Assembly (NCBI RefSeq): GCF_015207665.1
Contig: NZ_JADEWL010000014.1
Location: forward strand, 1-64,000
Length of the DNA: 64,000 bases
Source: Plectonema cf. radiosum LEGE 06105
GTDB lineage: Bacteria; Cyanobacteriota; Cyanobacteriia; Cyanobacteriales; Nostocaceae
Direction: 5' to 3'
Part shown: positions 1 to 9,388 of the stretch, one piece after another
How positions within the stretch are numbered: position 1 is the first letter of the stretch
Layout of the letters: every line of letters begins with the position of its first letter
Position numbers and translations under genes: made by a program
Notes under the pieces: model-generated
What the model was told of the DNA's origin: nothing
Seen by the model: the letters and a program-made list of their open reading frames with translations, nothing else
The model's database searches: none

Positions 1-39
1 CTCTTCCCCCTCTACCCCCTCTTCCCCTCGCATTCAGCC
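1..39. repeat. C/T-rich short repeat upstream of the flavodiiron gene
   Basis: The first 30 bases are an almost pure pyrimidine tract built from CTCTTCCCC-like units. It lies directly before the first start codon and resembles degenerate cyanobacterial short tandem repeats. The upstream part is cut by the window edge. Confidence 0.4.
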
Positions 40-1752
40 ATGATAGAAAACAAGCCTCGTGACGTTCAAATTCTCCCGATTGCTACAGATACTACTATAT
101 TGCGATCGCGCAGTTGGACGCGGTTACGATTTGAGATCGAATACGCTTTGAGTAAAGGTACCACTGCTAATTCTTATTTAATTCAAGCCGATAAAATTGC
201 ACTGATTGATCCTCCGGGAGAAACTTTTACAGAAAAATACTTAGACGCTTTGCAGCAAAGGTTTGATGTTACTCAGATTGATTATATAATTATCGGTCAT
301 GTCAATCCCAACCGTGCGGCGACTTTGAAGGCTTTACTTGCAATTGCCCCCCAAGTAAAATTTGTATGTTCTAATCCTGGTGCCATCAATTTACGTAAAG
401 CTTTAGAAAACGAAGATTTACCAGTTATAGTCATGCGGGGAGAAGAAAGCCTTGATTTAGGCAAAGGACATAATTTAGAATTTATTCCTACTCCCAACCC
501 TCGTTATCCCGATCATCTTTGCACCTACGATCCCCAAACAGAAATTCTCTACACGGATAAATTATTTGGCGCACATATTTGCGGAGACCAAGTTTTTGAT
601 GAAGGTTGGAAAATTTTTGTCGAAGATAGACGTTATTATTATGACTGCTTGATGGCACCCCACGCCCGTCAAGTGGAAACTGCTTTAGATAAGATTTCCG
701 ATTTTTCTTTGAGGATGTATGCGCCGAATCATGGACCATTAGTACGTTACGGCTTAATCGATCTAACAGAAGCTTATCGCCAGTGGAGCAAACAGCAAAC
801 TACTCAAGATACTAGCGTTGCATTAATTTATGCTTCTGCCTACGGAAATACCGCAACATTAGCCCAGGCGATCGCCAGGGGAATAACCAAAGCCGGAGTG
901 GCAGTAGAATCAATTAATTGCGAAGCTGTTGAACCAGAAGAAATTAAAACAGCAGTAGAAAAAGCATCCGGTTTTATAATTGGTTCTCCGACTCTGGGAG
1001 GTCATGCACCGACGCAAATTCAAACAGCTTTAGGTATTATCCTTTCTACGGCTACTAAAAGTAAACTTGCTGGTGTATTTGGTTCCTTTGGTTGGAGTGG
1101 GGAAGCAGTTGACATTTTAGAAGGAAAACTCAAAGATGCTGGATTCCGTTTTGGTTTCGATCCAATTAGAGTTAAGTTCAAACCCGATGAAAAAACCCTG
1201 CAAATGTGCGAAGAAGCGGGAGTTGATTTCGCTCAAGCATTGAAAAAAACCAAAAAAGTCAGGACACCAACTCAACCTTCCACAACTGTGGAACAAGCGG
1301 TGGGAAGAATTATTGGTTCTTTGTGTGTTGTTACAGCTAAACAAGGAGATATTTCTAGTGCGATGTTAGCTTCCTGGGTATCCCAAGCTAGCTTTAATCC
1401 ACCCGGCTTAACCATTGCTGTAGCTAAAGATAGAGCCTTAGAATCTTTGATGTATTCGGGTAATTCTTTTGTACTTAATGTATTAAAAGAAGGTGGTCAT
1501 TTAGGATTGATGAAACACTTTCTCAAACCCTTCAGTCCTGGTGAAGATAGATTTGCAGGGGTTGAAACTGAAGAAGCTGGTAACGGTTCACCTGCTCTTA
1601 CTGATGCTTTAGCATATGTAGAATGTTCCGTTAAATCACGTATGGAATGCGGCGACCATTGGTTAGTTTATGCCACCGTAGATAACGGTAAAGTATTGAA
1701 TAATGAAGCTGTGACAGCAGTACATTATCGGAAAACGGGAACGCATTATTAA
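40..1752 (+). CDS. flv1: Diflavin flavodiiron protein, Flv1 type
   Basis: Flavodiiron protein of 570 residues with the three-domain cyanobacterial layout: metallo-beta-lactamase-like (about 1-260), flavodoxin (about 265-405, SVALIYASAYGNTATLAQ) and flavin reductase (about 425-570). Family knowledge: Flv1/Flv3 hetero-oligomers move electrons from the photosynthetic chain to O2 as a Mehler-like safety valve in the cytosol. The usual H-x-E-x-D-H iron site reads H87-V-N89-P-N91-R92 here; a second histidine is R155, an aspartate is K174, and H231 remains. Loss of iron ligands is typical of Flv1/Flv2 and points away from Flv3/Flv4. The ATG at 40 is the first in frame after a pyrimidine tract and lacks a strong ribosome site. 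No Flv3 partner is in the window; it could lie upstream. A heterocyst-type Flv1B paralogue cannot be excluded. Confidence 0.9.
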   Translation: MIENKPRDVQILPIATDTTILRSRSWTRLRFEIEYALSKGTTANSYLIQADKIALIDPPGETFTEKYLDALQQRFDVTQIDYIIIGHVNPNRAATLKALLAIAPQVKFVCSNPGAINLRKALENEDLPVIVMRGEESLDLGKGHNLEFIPTPNPRYPDHLCTYDPQTEILYTDKLFGAHICGDQVFDEGWKIFVEDRRYYYDCLMAPHARQVETALDKISDFSLRMYAPNHGPLVRYGLIDLTEAYRQWSKQQTTQDTSVALIYASAYGNTATLAQAIARGITKAGVAVESINCEAVEPEEIKTAVEKASGFIIGSPTLGGHAPTQIQTALGIILSTATKSKLAGVFGSFGWSGEAVDILEGKLKDAGFRFGFDPIRVKFKPDEKTLQMCEEAGVDFAQALKKTKKVRTPTQPSTTVEQAVGRIIGSLCVVTAKQGDISSAMLASWVSQASFNPPGLTIAVAKDRALESLMYSGNSFVLNVLKEGGHLGLMKHFLKPFSPGEDRFAGVETEEAGNGSPALTDALAYVECSVKSRMECGDHWLVYATVDNGKVLNNEAVTAVHYRKTGTHY

Positions 1753-1802
1753 ATTTTGGATTTTAGATTTTAGATTTTGGATTGTAATTACCATAATCAT
1801 TC

Positions 1803-1859
1803 GTCGGGTTTTTAGGATGATTATGTGATGTGACAAACAATTTAAGTTAAAAACCCGAC
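1803..1859. terminator. Bidirectional hairpin between convergent genes
   Basis: Perfect 12-bp inverted repeat: GTCGGGTTTTTA at 1803-1814 and its complement at 1848-1859, between the 3' ends of flv1 and the response regulator gene. T-runs within the arms suit termination on both strands. The same arm sequence recurs elsewhere in the window (20458, 33331, 38981, 41901). An AT-rich GATTTTAGATTTTGG-type repeat lies at 1755-1782. Confidence 0.65.
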
Positions 1860-1880
1860 TTCTCACTCCACTAGATGAAT

Positions 1881-2591
1881 TTAAAATAAAGCTTCTGGAG
1901 TTTTTTCTTCAATTGGTTGATTCAAACGATAACCAATACCGTAAACTGTTTCGATTGTATTACTAGGTACACCAGCAGCTTTCAATTTCATTCGCAATCC
2001 TTTGATATGAGTGCGAACTGCTTCTTCTGTGGGAGCATCTTCATAAGACCACAAATGATCTAAAATCATGTTGCAATTAAATACAATATGAGTATTTCGC
2101 AAAAAAAGCTCTAATAAAGCGTATTCTTTGGGAGTTAAAGAAATCAGTTTTTGATTATAAGTTACTTCATAACGTTTGGGGTCAAGTTGTAAATTACCCC
2201 ACTTTAAAACAGGTAAAGATTTTATTTTTCCTCTACGTAAAAGCGCTCTAACACGAGCAGTTAGCTCTTCTTGATCGAAAGGTTTAACTATGTAGTCATC
2301 TGCTCCAGCATCCAAACCGATGGCTTTTTCATGAGGACAATTTAATGCTGTTAATAACATGATTGGGGTTTGCAAACCGTCAGAGCGTACCAATCGGCAA
2401 AGACTAATACCATCTAATTTTGGTAAACTAATGTCCAGGATGATTAAATCATAATCAAAAAGTTTGATGAATCCCCAAGCCTCTTCTCCATCAGAAGCAA
2501 TTTCAATCACATAATTGCAATTGCTCAGAATCAGACTCAAGGCTTTTGCTACATATTGGTCATCTTCTACAATTAAGATTTTCATCCCCAT
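1881..2591 (-). CDS. OmpR/PhoB-family response regulator
   Basis: DNA-binding two-component regulator of 236 residues. The receiver domain (about 1-120) has acidic residues E9-D10-D11, phosphoacceptor D53 in LIILDISLP, and the conserved KPFD lysine. A winged-helix trans_reg_C domain follows (about 130-228) with the family end motif TVYGIGYRLN. An alternative start two codons in (MKILIVEDD) is nearly as good. It stands alone, with no adjacent kinase on its strand; the large hybrid kinase at 4537 is the only kinase nearby and pairing is speculative. Target genes cannot be read from the sequence. Confidence 0.93.
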   Translation of the reverse strand: MGMKILIVEDDQYVAKALSLILSNCNYVIEIASDGEEAWGFIKLFDYDLIILDISLPKLDGISLCRLVRSDGLQTPIMLLTALNCPHEKAIGLDAGADDYIVKPFDQEELTARVRALLRRGKIKSLPVLKWGNLQLDPKRYEVTYNQKLISLTPKEYALLELFLRNTHIVFNCNMILDHLWSYEDAPTEEAVRTHIKGLRMKLKAAGVPSNTIETVYGIGYRLNQPIEEKTPEALF

Positions 2592-2849
2592 AGCTTTTTC
2601 AGCATCAAAGCAGTAAAAGATTAATATGACAAAACTTAATCTACTTAATCTAAATCTTAGAATACTGACTCAATGATGCTTTGCTTTACTTAACAAATAT
2701 CAATTATTATTTATATATTTTAAATTTTTGAAATTGGGAAAATTTTCATCTTGAATAGAACAGCATTAAACCACCCCCTAATAATTAGAGAGCGGCCAAA
2801 ATAGAATTATCAAAAAATGTTTCACTGTGGTGTTTTGTTGATTTAACTA

Positions 2850-3089
2850 TTAAACTTGCATGAGAGCAAGCTCTGATGAAATCATCGAAGATTTAGAAGA
2901 ACTTAAACTAGATTTGTCTATTTTTTGATGCATTTTAGACAATCTATTCGATATTACTTCTGTAAAGGAATGTGAATTTGGCAAAGCACATACAGGCATT
3001 TCTTGCCAGCAAGTCGGACAAAACCAGTAAGTATGGTTATTACTAATGTGAGATAAAAGTGTATCGTTACAGCAAGGACAGAAATTCAT
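2850..3089 (-). CDS. Small zinc-ribbon protein
   Basis: Predicted 79-residue protein. The N-terminal half has two CxxC pairs, C4-P-C-C and C28-P-T-C, spaced as in a zinc ribbon, with an aromatic and histidine-bearing stretch between (SHISNNHTYWFCPTCWQEM). The C-terminal half is serine-rich and probably flexible. Similar short zinc-ribbon proteins are common and mostly uncharacterised in filamentous cyanobacteria; some sit beside stress or two-component genes, as here. No function beyond probable metal binding is supported. It is a real gene rather than chance, given the ordered cysteine pairs and a clean ATG. Confidence 0.7.
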   Translation of the reverse strand: MNFCPCCNDTLLSHISNNHTYWFCPTCWQEMPVCALPNSHSFTEVISNRLSKMHQKIDKSSLSSSKSSMISSELALMQV

Positions 3090-3495
3090 GGTTGTTGTTT
3101 TCCTCGATTAATTATTGACGATTATTTCAGAAATGCAAAAGTGCGAAAAAATCAGCAGATAAATATTAATACTTTAATCATAGAAAAAAAATATGAGGAA
3201 GTTGTGAGTAATATCAAAGATTTTTTATGACGAAAATAAGCTGATGAGAGACAGTAAAGGGTTTGTTTGTAATTAGGATTTAAGGGCTTAATATAAATTA
3301 ATAAATCTCCAAAAATACTTGTTTTTCCATGGAAAAGTAGTATTCAATACATTTTGATCCCTCATGCTCTAGATGGGCTAAACAAAATTTAATCCTCACA
3401 AAATCCTCATATTGTTCAACTATAAAAAAGATAGAGGCCAGGAAGAATTTAATGGTTACGAATTACTAATTATTCAATAAAGAAGGATTAATATC
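3090..3495. promoter_or_regulatory. Intergenic region with one NtcA-like site
   Basis: 406-bp AT-rich gap between divergent genes. It contains a GTA-N8-TAC match at 3337-3350, the consensus of the nitrogen regulator NtcA, about 145 bases before the universal stress gene. No well-placed -10 box follows it, and such six-base matches occur by chance every few kilobases. No gene or hairpin was seen. Confidence 0.25.
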
Positions 3496-4029
3496 ATGTT
3501 TAATAGAATCCTTGTTGCAATCGATAATTCAGTTCAGAGTCAGCAAGTGCTTGATGAAGCTGTATCTCTAGCAAAAGTAACAGATGGACACTTAATGTTG
3601 CTACACGTTTTATCTCCATTTGATGAGCAATATACTGACCCTTTGTTTTTACAGCCAACAATTCTTTATCCCCAATTACAGCCAAATAATAGTAAGTATG
3701 CCAACGACTGGGAAAACTTGAAAAATAAGAGATTAGAATGGTTGCGATCGCTGGGCGAAGAAGTGAGTAAATTAGGAGTTGAAACCGAATTTTCTCAAAA
3801 TATTGGTGAACCATCTCAAATGATTTGCGATATGGCTCGAAATTGGGAAGCTGATGTAATTGTAATCGGTCGTCGCGGTCGTCGGGGAATCAGTGAACTT
3901 CTGTTGGGTAGTGTGAGTAATTATGTGCTTCATCATGCTCCTTGTTCGGTGTTAACAGTACAAGGAATAATTGATCATCCTGACGAAACACCTTCAACAG
4001 CAAAGGTGCAGGCTACAAGTAGAAGTTGA
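3496..4029 (+). CDS. Universal stress protein (UspA family)
   Basis: Single-domain universal stress protein, 177 residues. It opens with MFNRILVAIDNSVQSQQVL, the usual first strand and loop, and carries the ATP-type motif GRRGRRGISELLLGSVSNY near 128-146 (pattern G-x2-G-x9-GS), so it probably binds nucleotide. A 20-residue polar tail follows the domain. AAGAAGGA at 3480-3487 gives a good ribosome site nine bases before the ATG. A strong hairpin terminator follows at 4085. Family members act in the cytosol in stress and energy-limitation responses; the specific signal is unknown. It is monocistronic as judged from its neighbours. Confidence 0.92.
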   Translation: MFNRILVAIDNSVQSQQVLDEAVSLAKVTDGHLMLLHVLSPFDEQYTDPLFLQPTILYPQLQPNNSKYANDWENLKNKRLEWLRSLGEEVSKLGVETEFSQNIGEPSQMICDMARNWEADVIVIGRRGRRGISELLLGSVSNYVLHHAPCSVLTVQGIIDHPDETPSTAKVQATSRS

Positions 4030-4084
4030 ATAAACAAACATCTTGCTAAATTCCCCTCAAATATAAATTATCTAAATTTATCGA

Positions 4085-4122
4085 TGTAGAGACACAATAC
4101 CCAAAGTGTTTCTACATTTTTT
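4085..4122 (+). terminator. Rho-independent terminator of the usp gene
   Basis: An 11-bp stem (TGTAGAGACAC at 4085-4095, GTGTTTCTACA at 4106-4116, one wobble) with a 10-base loop is followed by six T residues, 56 bases after the usp stop codon. Confidence 0.75.
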
Positions 4123-4204
4123 AACTGTTAAGTTTTGAAAAATTGCTAGAATACTAAGGTGACTTGTTTCTAAAATTGAAATAGATAATTAATTAATTAA
4201 ATAA

Positions 4205-4282
4205 ACATCTCCGATAAAGACGCGATATATCGCGTCTCTACAAGGGTTTCGGTTAACACATATTTCATTTCCGGAGATGTCT
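4205..4282. mobile_element. MITE-like element A (ACATCTCCG ends)
   Basis: A 78-bp element ends in inverted ACATCTCCG (4205) and CGGAGATGT (to 4280), with a central palindrome AGACGCGATATATCGCGTCT. A second copy with the same ends, core and internal order lies at 41622-41711. No coding capacity is present. Confidence 0.55.
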
Positions 4283-4536
4283 AATAAATAAATAATTAAT
4301 GTCAGTTGGTGTTGAAAATAGTGATTAGGATTGAGGAGTAGTTACTTGGGGAATAACAAGTAGTGGTAAGGCTTTGTAAACCTGTGCTATTTGTGTTTAT
4401 TTTCACCGAGTTAGTTAATTAATTTGATTATATTCTAAAGCATTATTCTGTAAAACAGATTTTTTTCGCAAAAATTGAGTTAAATTGACGATATATATAA
4501 CCTAATTGCCTTGATTGTTTACAAGGCATTTGTACT
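4283..4536. other. AT-rich upstream region of the hybrid kinase
   Basis: About 250 bases with no gene. It forms the leader of the sensor kinase gene. No convincing -35/-10 pair or ribosome site was seen. Confidence 0.4.
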
Positions 4537-7500
4537 ATGTCATATATTACCGAGTTTAATAATTTACTTACTTTAAATCGCGTTATTGATACTTATTGTT
4601 TAACAGTTACACCAGAAACATTGGTCAGCGATGCAATTAGTTTGATGTTGAATATCAGTTATGGAGATGAAGACAAGGCAAGCTGTGTTTTAATTGTTCA
4701 AGAATGTTGTTTGATGGGGATATTTACTCAAGCAGATGCACTCAGACTGGCTGCTTCTGGTAGAGATTTATCATCGATAAAAATAGGTGAGGTGATGAGA
4801 CGAGAAATCATCAGCTTAAAAAAATCACCAAACCAAGATGTTTTTACAGTATTACGAGTAATGGGTGAGCATCGAATATCCCATTTACCTGTTGTGGATG
4901 AAAAAGATAATTTTATCGGAATTATTGAAGAAAAAAAATTATTACGAATGCTTGTAGATGAAGATGATGGTATTATCGACATTTTGCAAAAACAAGTTGA
5001 ATTAGAAACAAAAATTAGCGAGCTAAACTATGCAAATGCTGATTGCAACCAGGCAATTATAGATATTTCAGCAGCAGAAGCGCAAATTAAATTCGATGCG
5101 AATATTTTAGCTCATGTCAGTGATGCAGTTATTGCTATTGATAACGAACAGAAAATTATTTATTTAAATAAACGAGCCGAAGAGCAATATAATATTAATG
5201 CTGCGGAATTTATTGGACAAAATTTATCATCCGTTTATGAATATAGTTGGCTAAATTTACAGGATAAGCAAACTGCTAAAGAAAGTTTATCAGCAACAGG
5301 TTGGTGGCAGGGAGAAAACATTCATATTAAAAAGAATGGAGAGCAAATTTACGTTGAGTTATCAGTTTGTTTTCTGAATAATAATAACGGCGAAAAGATT
5401 GGCTTATTAGCTGTAATTAGAGATATTACTCAACGCAAACAAGCCGAAGAAAAGTTACGTCAAACAGAAGCTTTGCTGCAAGAAGCGCAAAGAATTGCTA
5501 AAATTGGCAGTTGGTCATGGGATTTAACAACAGATGAAACTTGGTGGTCAGAAGAATTTTATCGATTTTTTAATCGCAATCAAGATAATATTAATCCTGA
5601 TATTCAAGCTATCAATCAATTTATTTATGAAGAGGATAGAGAACGAGTAAATCAGCTAATTAAAAATGCTATCGAGCAAGGTATTCCTTATGAAACAGAA
5701 TTTCGATTTATCCATTCTGATGGAACTCTTGGTTACGCATTTTCTTGTGGAAAAGTAGAACGAGATGAAACAGGAAAAATTGTGCGTTTTTATGGTATTT
5801 CTAAAGATATCAGCGAATATAAACAAGCAGAAGTAGCATTACGAGAAAGTGAAGAACGATTCCGTACAATGGCAGATACAGCCCCTGTATTGATTTGGAT
5901 GGCTGGATGTGACAAATCTTGTAATTATTTTAATGCTAACTGGTTGGAATTTACCGGACGAACTTTAGAGGAAGAAATTGGTAACGGTTGGATAGAAGGA
6001 GTTCATCCCGATGATAGAGAAAGCTGTGTAGAAATTTATTTTAATGCTTTTGATGCTCGTCAAGGGTTTTCCATGGAATACCGTCTACAAAATCGAAATC
6101 ACGAATATCGCTGGATTTTGGATAAGGGTAGTCCTAGATTTAATGCTGATGGAAGTTTTGCTGGCTATATTGGTTCTTGCATAGATATAACCGAGCGTAA
6201 ACAAGCGGAAGAGAAAATTGCTGAGCAAGCAGCTTTACTTGATGTTGCGACAGATGCAATCTTATTAATCAGTTTAGAAGGAAAAATTTTATACTGCAAC
6301 CAAGGTGCAGAGCGGATGTACGGTTGGACAGCAGAAGAAATTTTAGGAAAAAGTGCCAACGAGCTTTTGTATGAAGATTTTTCTTTAGAATTACTCGAAG
6401 CACTCCAAGGAGTAAAACGCAGTGGTTCTTGGCAAGGTGAGTTAAGAAAAATTACTAAACAAGGTAGAGAAATTACTGTTGCGAGCCGTTGGACTTCAGT
6501 GCGCGATCGAGCCGGCAACCCAAAATCAATTTTGAGCGTAGATACCGACATCACCGAGAAAAAACAGCTTGAAAACCAATTTCTCCGTGTTCAACGCTTA
6601 GAAAGTTTGGGTACATTAGCAAGCGGTATCGCTCACGATTTAAATAATATGCTCACACCAATTTTGGCGATCGCGCAGTTACTGCCGCTCAAACTTGGGA
6701 ATGTAGATGAAACTTCCCAGGGAATGCTGGTAATGCTGGAAGCAAATGCCAAACGAGGGGCTAATTTAGTCAAGCAAGTGCTTTCATTTGCTCGTGGTGA
6801 TGAAGGTAAGCATACTGTGGTACAAGTCAAGCATCTTTTGAAAGATATTGAAGACTTTGTAAGAGGAACATTTCCCAAAAACATTGAAATTGACAGAGAT
6901 TTACCAGCAGAATTGTGGACAGTTTCAGCAGATACGACTCAACTGCATCAGGTGTTGATGAATTTAGTAGTAAATGCTCGCGATGCAATGCCAGATGGAG
7001 GGATTTTGACAATAGCAGCTCGGAACAAATTTGTCGATGAAAGCTATGCCAAAATGAATATTGAAGCAAAAGTAGGTGCTTATGTTGTAATTACCATTGC
7101 TGATACTGGAATTGGTATTTCTCCACAAATTATAGATAGAATTTTTGACCCATTTTTTACTACTAAAGAAATTGGTAAAGGTACAGGATTAGGTTTATCA
7201 ACGGTATTGGGTATTGTCAAAAACCACGGTGGTTTTATTGAAGTATCGAGCAAAATAGGACAAGGTACTCAATTCAAAATTTATCTCCCAACCATAGAAG
7301 GAGATGTTTCATCAATACCAGAAAACAAGCAGTTACCCAGAGGAAATCAAGAATTAATTTTAGTTGTAGATGATGAAACTGGGATTTGTGAAATTATTAA
7401 ATCCACCCTTGAGAGCTATAATTTTCGCGTAGTTACAGCCAAAGATGGTATTGAAGCAATTGCATTTTACGTACAGCATAAAAAAGAAATTAATGTTGTT

Positions 7501-7710
7501 TTAATGGATATAATGATGCCATCAATGGACGGTGTAACAGCTATCCGCACTTTGCAACAAATGAATCCCAAAATCAAAATTATTGCGATGAGTGGATTAG
7601 TTTCTACTGAAGCTTTAGCCCAAGCATCAGGTACTAGCATTCAAGGATTTTTAGCTAAACCTTTTGGTGCAGATGAATTATTAAGTATTTTAGAAAAAGT
7701 GACAGGGTAG
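4537..7710 (+). CDS. Hybrid sensor histidine kinase: two CBS, four PAS, kinase, receiver
   Basis: Predicted 1057-residue soluble signalling protein with no membrane helix. In order: a CBS pair (about 15-145), a short coiled segment, four PAS/PAC domains (about 180-300, 310-432, 440-555, 560-682; three PAC ends read ITQRKQAEEK, ISEYKQAEVA and ITERKQAEEK), HisKA with H700 in SGIAHDLNNMLTP, an HATPase with DTGIGISP and GTGLGLSTV motifs, and a C-terminal receiver with D991 in VVLMDIMMP. The CBS pair suggests sensing of adenine nucleotides; the PAS domains could sense redox, light or small ligands, but no cofactor cysteine or histidine is obvious. The kinase class resembles those ending in their own receiver, so output probably passes to an unlinked phosphotransfer protein or regulator. 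The start ATG at 4537 has no clear ribosome site. Confidence 0.93.
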   Translation: MSYITEFNNLLTLNRVIDTYCLTVTPETLVSDAISLMLNISYGDEDKASCVLIVQECCLMGIFTQADALRLAASGRDLSSIKIGEVMRREIISLKKSPNQDVFTVLRVMGEHRISHLPVVDEKDNFIGIIEEKKLLRMLVDEDDGIIDILQKQVELETKISELNYANADCNQAIIDISAAEAQIKFDANILAHVSDAVIAIDNEQKIIYLNKRAEEQYNINAAEFIGQNLSSVYEYSWLNLQDKQTAKESLSATGWWQGENIHIKKNGEQIYVELSVCFLNNNNGEKIGLLAVIRDITQRKQAEEKLRQTEALLQEAQRIAKIGSWSWDLTTDETWWSEEFYRFFNRNQDNINPDIQAINQFIYEEDRERVNQLIKNAIEQGIPYETEFRFIHSDGTLGYAFSCGKVERDETGKIVRFYGISKDISEYKQAEVALRESEERFRTMADTAPVLIWMAGCDKSCNYFNANWLEFTGRTLEEEIGNGWIEGVHPDDRESCVEIYFNAFDARQGFSMEYRLQNRNHEYRWILDKGSPRFNADGSFAGYIGSCIDITERKQAEEKIAEQAALLDVATDAILLISLEGKILYCNQGAERMYGWTAEEILGKSANELLYEDFSLELLEALQGVKRSGSWQGELRKITKQGREITVASRWTSVRDRAGNPKSILSVDTDITEKKQLENQFLRVQRLESLGTLASGIAHDLNNMLTPILAIAQLLPLKLGNVDETSQGMLVMLEANAKRGANLVKQVLSFARGDEGKHTVVQVKHLLKDIEDFVRGTFPKNIEIDRDLPAELWTVSADTTQLHQVLMNLVVNARDAMPDGGILTIAARNKFVDESYAKMNIEAKVGAYVVITIADTGIGISPQIIDRIFDPFFTTKEIGKGTGLGLSTVLGIVKNHGGFIEVSSKIGQGTQFKIYLPTIEGDVSSIPENKQLPRGNQELILVVDDETGICEIIKSTLESYNFRVVTAKDGIEAIAFYVQHKKEINVVLMDIMMPSMDGVTAIRTLQQMNPKIKIIAMSGLVSTEALAQASGTSIQGFLAKPFGADELLSILEKVTG

Positions 7711-8220
7711 CAATTGTAAAGACATTTTTATCAGCTTCTTCTGTATAAGAATTTCCAGTTGCAAATTATATCTTAAGAGGTATTTAAATAATGATTGAAA
7801 TTATGTCTTTAAACTCTTGACAATTTTGCAAAAATAATATTTGAATAAACAGAAGTCTGTAAATTTTTAATTTTTCGCATTGTTTTAAATTGGTCTAAAT
7901 AATAAAAATATATATCTCAACTTAAATTCTCATATTTTTTCTGTCTGAACTCTTTCTTGAGATAGAAGCGAATACTTTGTTTATGTTTTATTCTTGACAG
8001 AGTTAAATATCTGAAATTCTGCGACCTATAGCCTATCTAATAAAAAATTAGTAATTATATATAGCTGTAAATCCAAAGAAAAAATAGTGATAAGCAGTGT
8101 GAGGAGGATAGGTAAAATTTTAAATAATAATCCTTAACAGACATTTCAGATAATTAATTTGAGTAGTTTTTTCTAACTACGATTATTTAGTAGATACAAA
8201 CATTTGGAGGACAGTTTTTC
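7711..8220. other. Long AT-rich intergenic region
   Basis: 510 bases without a credible gene; short ATG reading frames stop within about ten codons. A TTGACA at 7994-7999 lacks a good -10 box. GGAGGA at 8206-8211 is a strong ribosome site for the downstream lipoprotein gene. Confidence 0.5.
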
Positions 8221-9030
8221 ATGTTAAATAAATTTCGTTCAAAGGCTTTAGCTTTAGCATTAGCTGCTGTAATTCTTCCAGCTTGTGCAGAAACAGCAGA
8301 CAACGTTACACAACAAGAAAGAGAAAATGTGACAGCTGAGGAAGTTGCTGATAACACCAATAAATATATCGGTCAAACTGTAACTATCAGAAGCAACGCT
8401 ATAAATAAAATTAGTCCTGCGACATTTGCTGTTACTGATGATGACTTTTTTGGTGGTGATACCATTTTAGTCGTGAATGCAACGGGAGAAACTCAACCGC
8501 TTCCTGAAGGTACAGAATTGCAAATTACGGGTGAAGTTCAGAACTTTGCGACTGCTGATATTAATCAAAAGTATAAGTTAGAACTAGACTCGAAAGATTA
8601 TCAAACATTTGAAGGTAAACCAGCAATGATTGCTCAGTCAATTGCGCCAGCACCAAAACCAGGTCAAATTACCACAAATCCCGACCAATATTACAATCAA
8701 GTGATTGCGGTACCTGGTGAAATCAAAGATGTAACTGGTAATAATGTATTTGTTCTTGAAGATCAGGCATTAATCGGTGCTAACGACTTATTAGTTTTAG
8801 TACCAAATGATCCAGATGTGGTTCCATATCAACAGAATGTTAAATTAGGTGAAACCGTTGTTGCTACAGGTACTTTGGAACAGTTTGTAATTGTTGATTT
8901 GGAGAGAGAATATAACTTTGCTTGGGATAATAATGTGCGGACACAATTGGAAGCAGACTACAAAGAAAAACCAGTTTTGATCGTAAAAACTATCTATCCT
9001 TCAGCATTACCTAATTCGTTAGAAAAGTAG
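8221..9030 (+). CDS. Lipoprotein with two related beta-rich domains
   Basis: A 269-residue secreted protein with a lipoprotein signal peptide: basic start, hydrophobic core and lipobox LPAC with C22. The mature part holds two similar halves, about 40-120 and 145-250. Each begins with N-x-x-x-Y-x-x-Q-x-V (NTNKYIGQTVTIRS, NPDQYYNQVIAVPG), then F-x-V/L, a loop, a LLVLV/ILVVN strand, and G-x-x-x-x-x-G-x-x-E/Q-x-F (GEVQNF, GTLEQF). This looks like duplicated OB-like barrels, but no named family was recognised. The ATG follows an excellent GGAGGA ribosome site. Likely cell-surface or periplasmic; function unknown. Confidence 0.8.
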   Translation: MLNKFRSKALALALAAVILPACAETADNVTQQERENVTAEEVADNTNKYIGQTVTIRSNAINKISPATFAVTDDDFFGGDTILVVNATGETQPLPEGTELQITGEVQNFATADINQKYKLELDSKDYQTFEGKPAMIAQSIAPAPKPGQITTNPDQYYNQVIAVPGEIKDVTGNNVFVLEDQALIGANDLLVLVPNDPDVVPYQQNVKLGETVVATGTLEQFVIVDLEREYNFAWDNNVRTQLEADYKEKPVLIVKTIYPSALPNSLEK

Positions 9031-9238
9031 GTTGATATTTCCACATAGTTGAACAGTCATATGTTTTGAGAAATGGGGGTTTTCATAAAAATGAAAATCT
9101 CCTCTTTTATATATACTTACAAAGCAAGTTAGAACTTCATCTTGTTGAACTAAGCAAAATTAATCTTAAATTGTGATACTATCTATCTTTTGAAAGAAGA
9201 ATAACTTAAATAAGAATAGATAAACTAATACTAAATTT
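9031..9238. other. Intergenic spacer before MITE
   Basis: No gene. A weak hairpin (GGGGGTTTTCAT...ATGAAAATCTCC, 9074-9103) may end the lipoprotein transcript. Confidence 0.35.
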
Positions 9239-9239
9239 A

Positions 9240-9348
9240 GGGCGTTGCTGATTGAAAGTATGGAGTTTTCTCTAGAGCCGTAAAAATCTCAAAAATTGTT
9301 GTTAAATCATGCCGAAAATTAAAATTCATACTCCTATTTAGCAACGTC
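9240..9348. mobile_element. MITE-like element with GGCGTTGCTGA ends
   Basis: A 109-bp element has imperfect inverted ends: GGGCGTTGCTGATTGAAAGT on the left and, read on the other strand, GACGTTGCTAAATAGGAGTA on the right. AAATTTA flanks both sides directly (9233-9239 and 9349-9355), consistent with a 7-bp target duplication, although the sequence is near-palindromic. It has no coding capacity. A related single end lies near 61570-61593. Confidence 0.5.
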
Positions 9349-9388
9349 AAATTTAGTCTAGTTAGTTTATCACACAGCAAAAATATCC

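Noticed and set aside
7994-7999. TTGACA as promoter of the lipoprotein gene
   Set aside because: No -10 box at 16-18 bases and the gene starts over 220 bases away.
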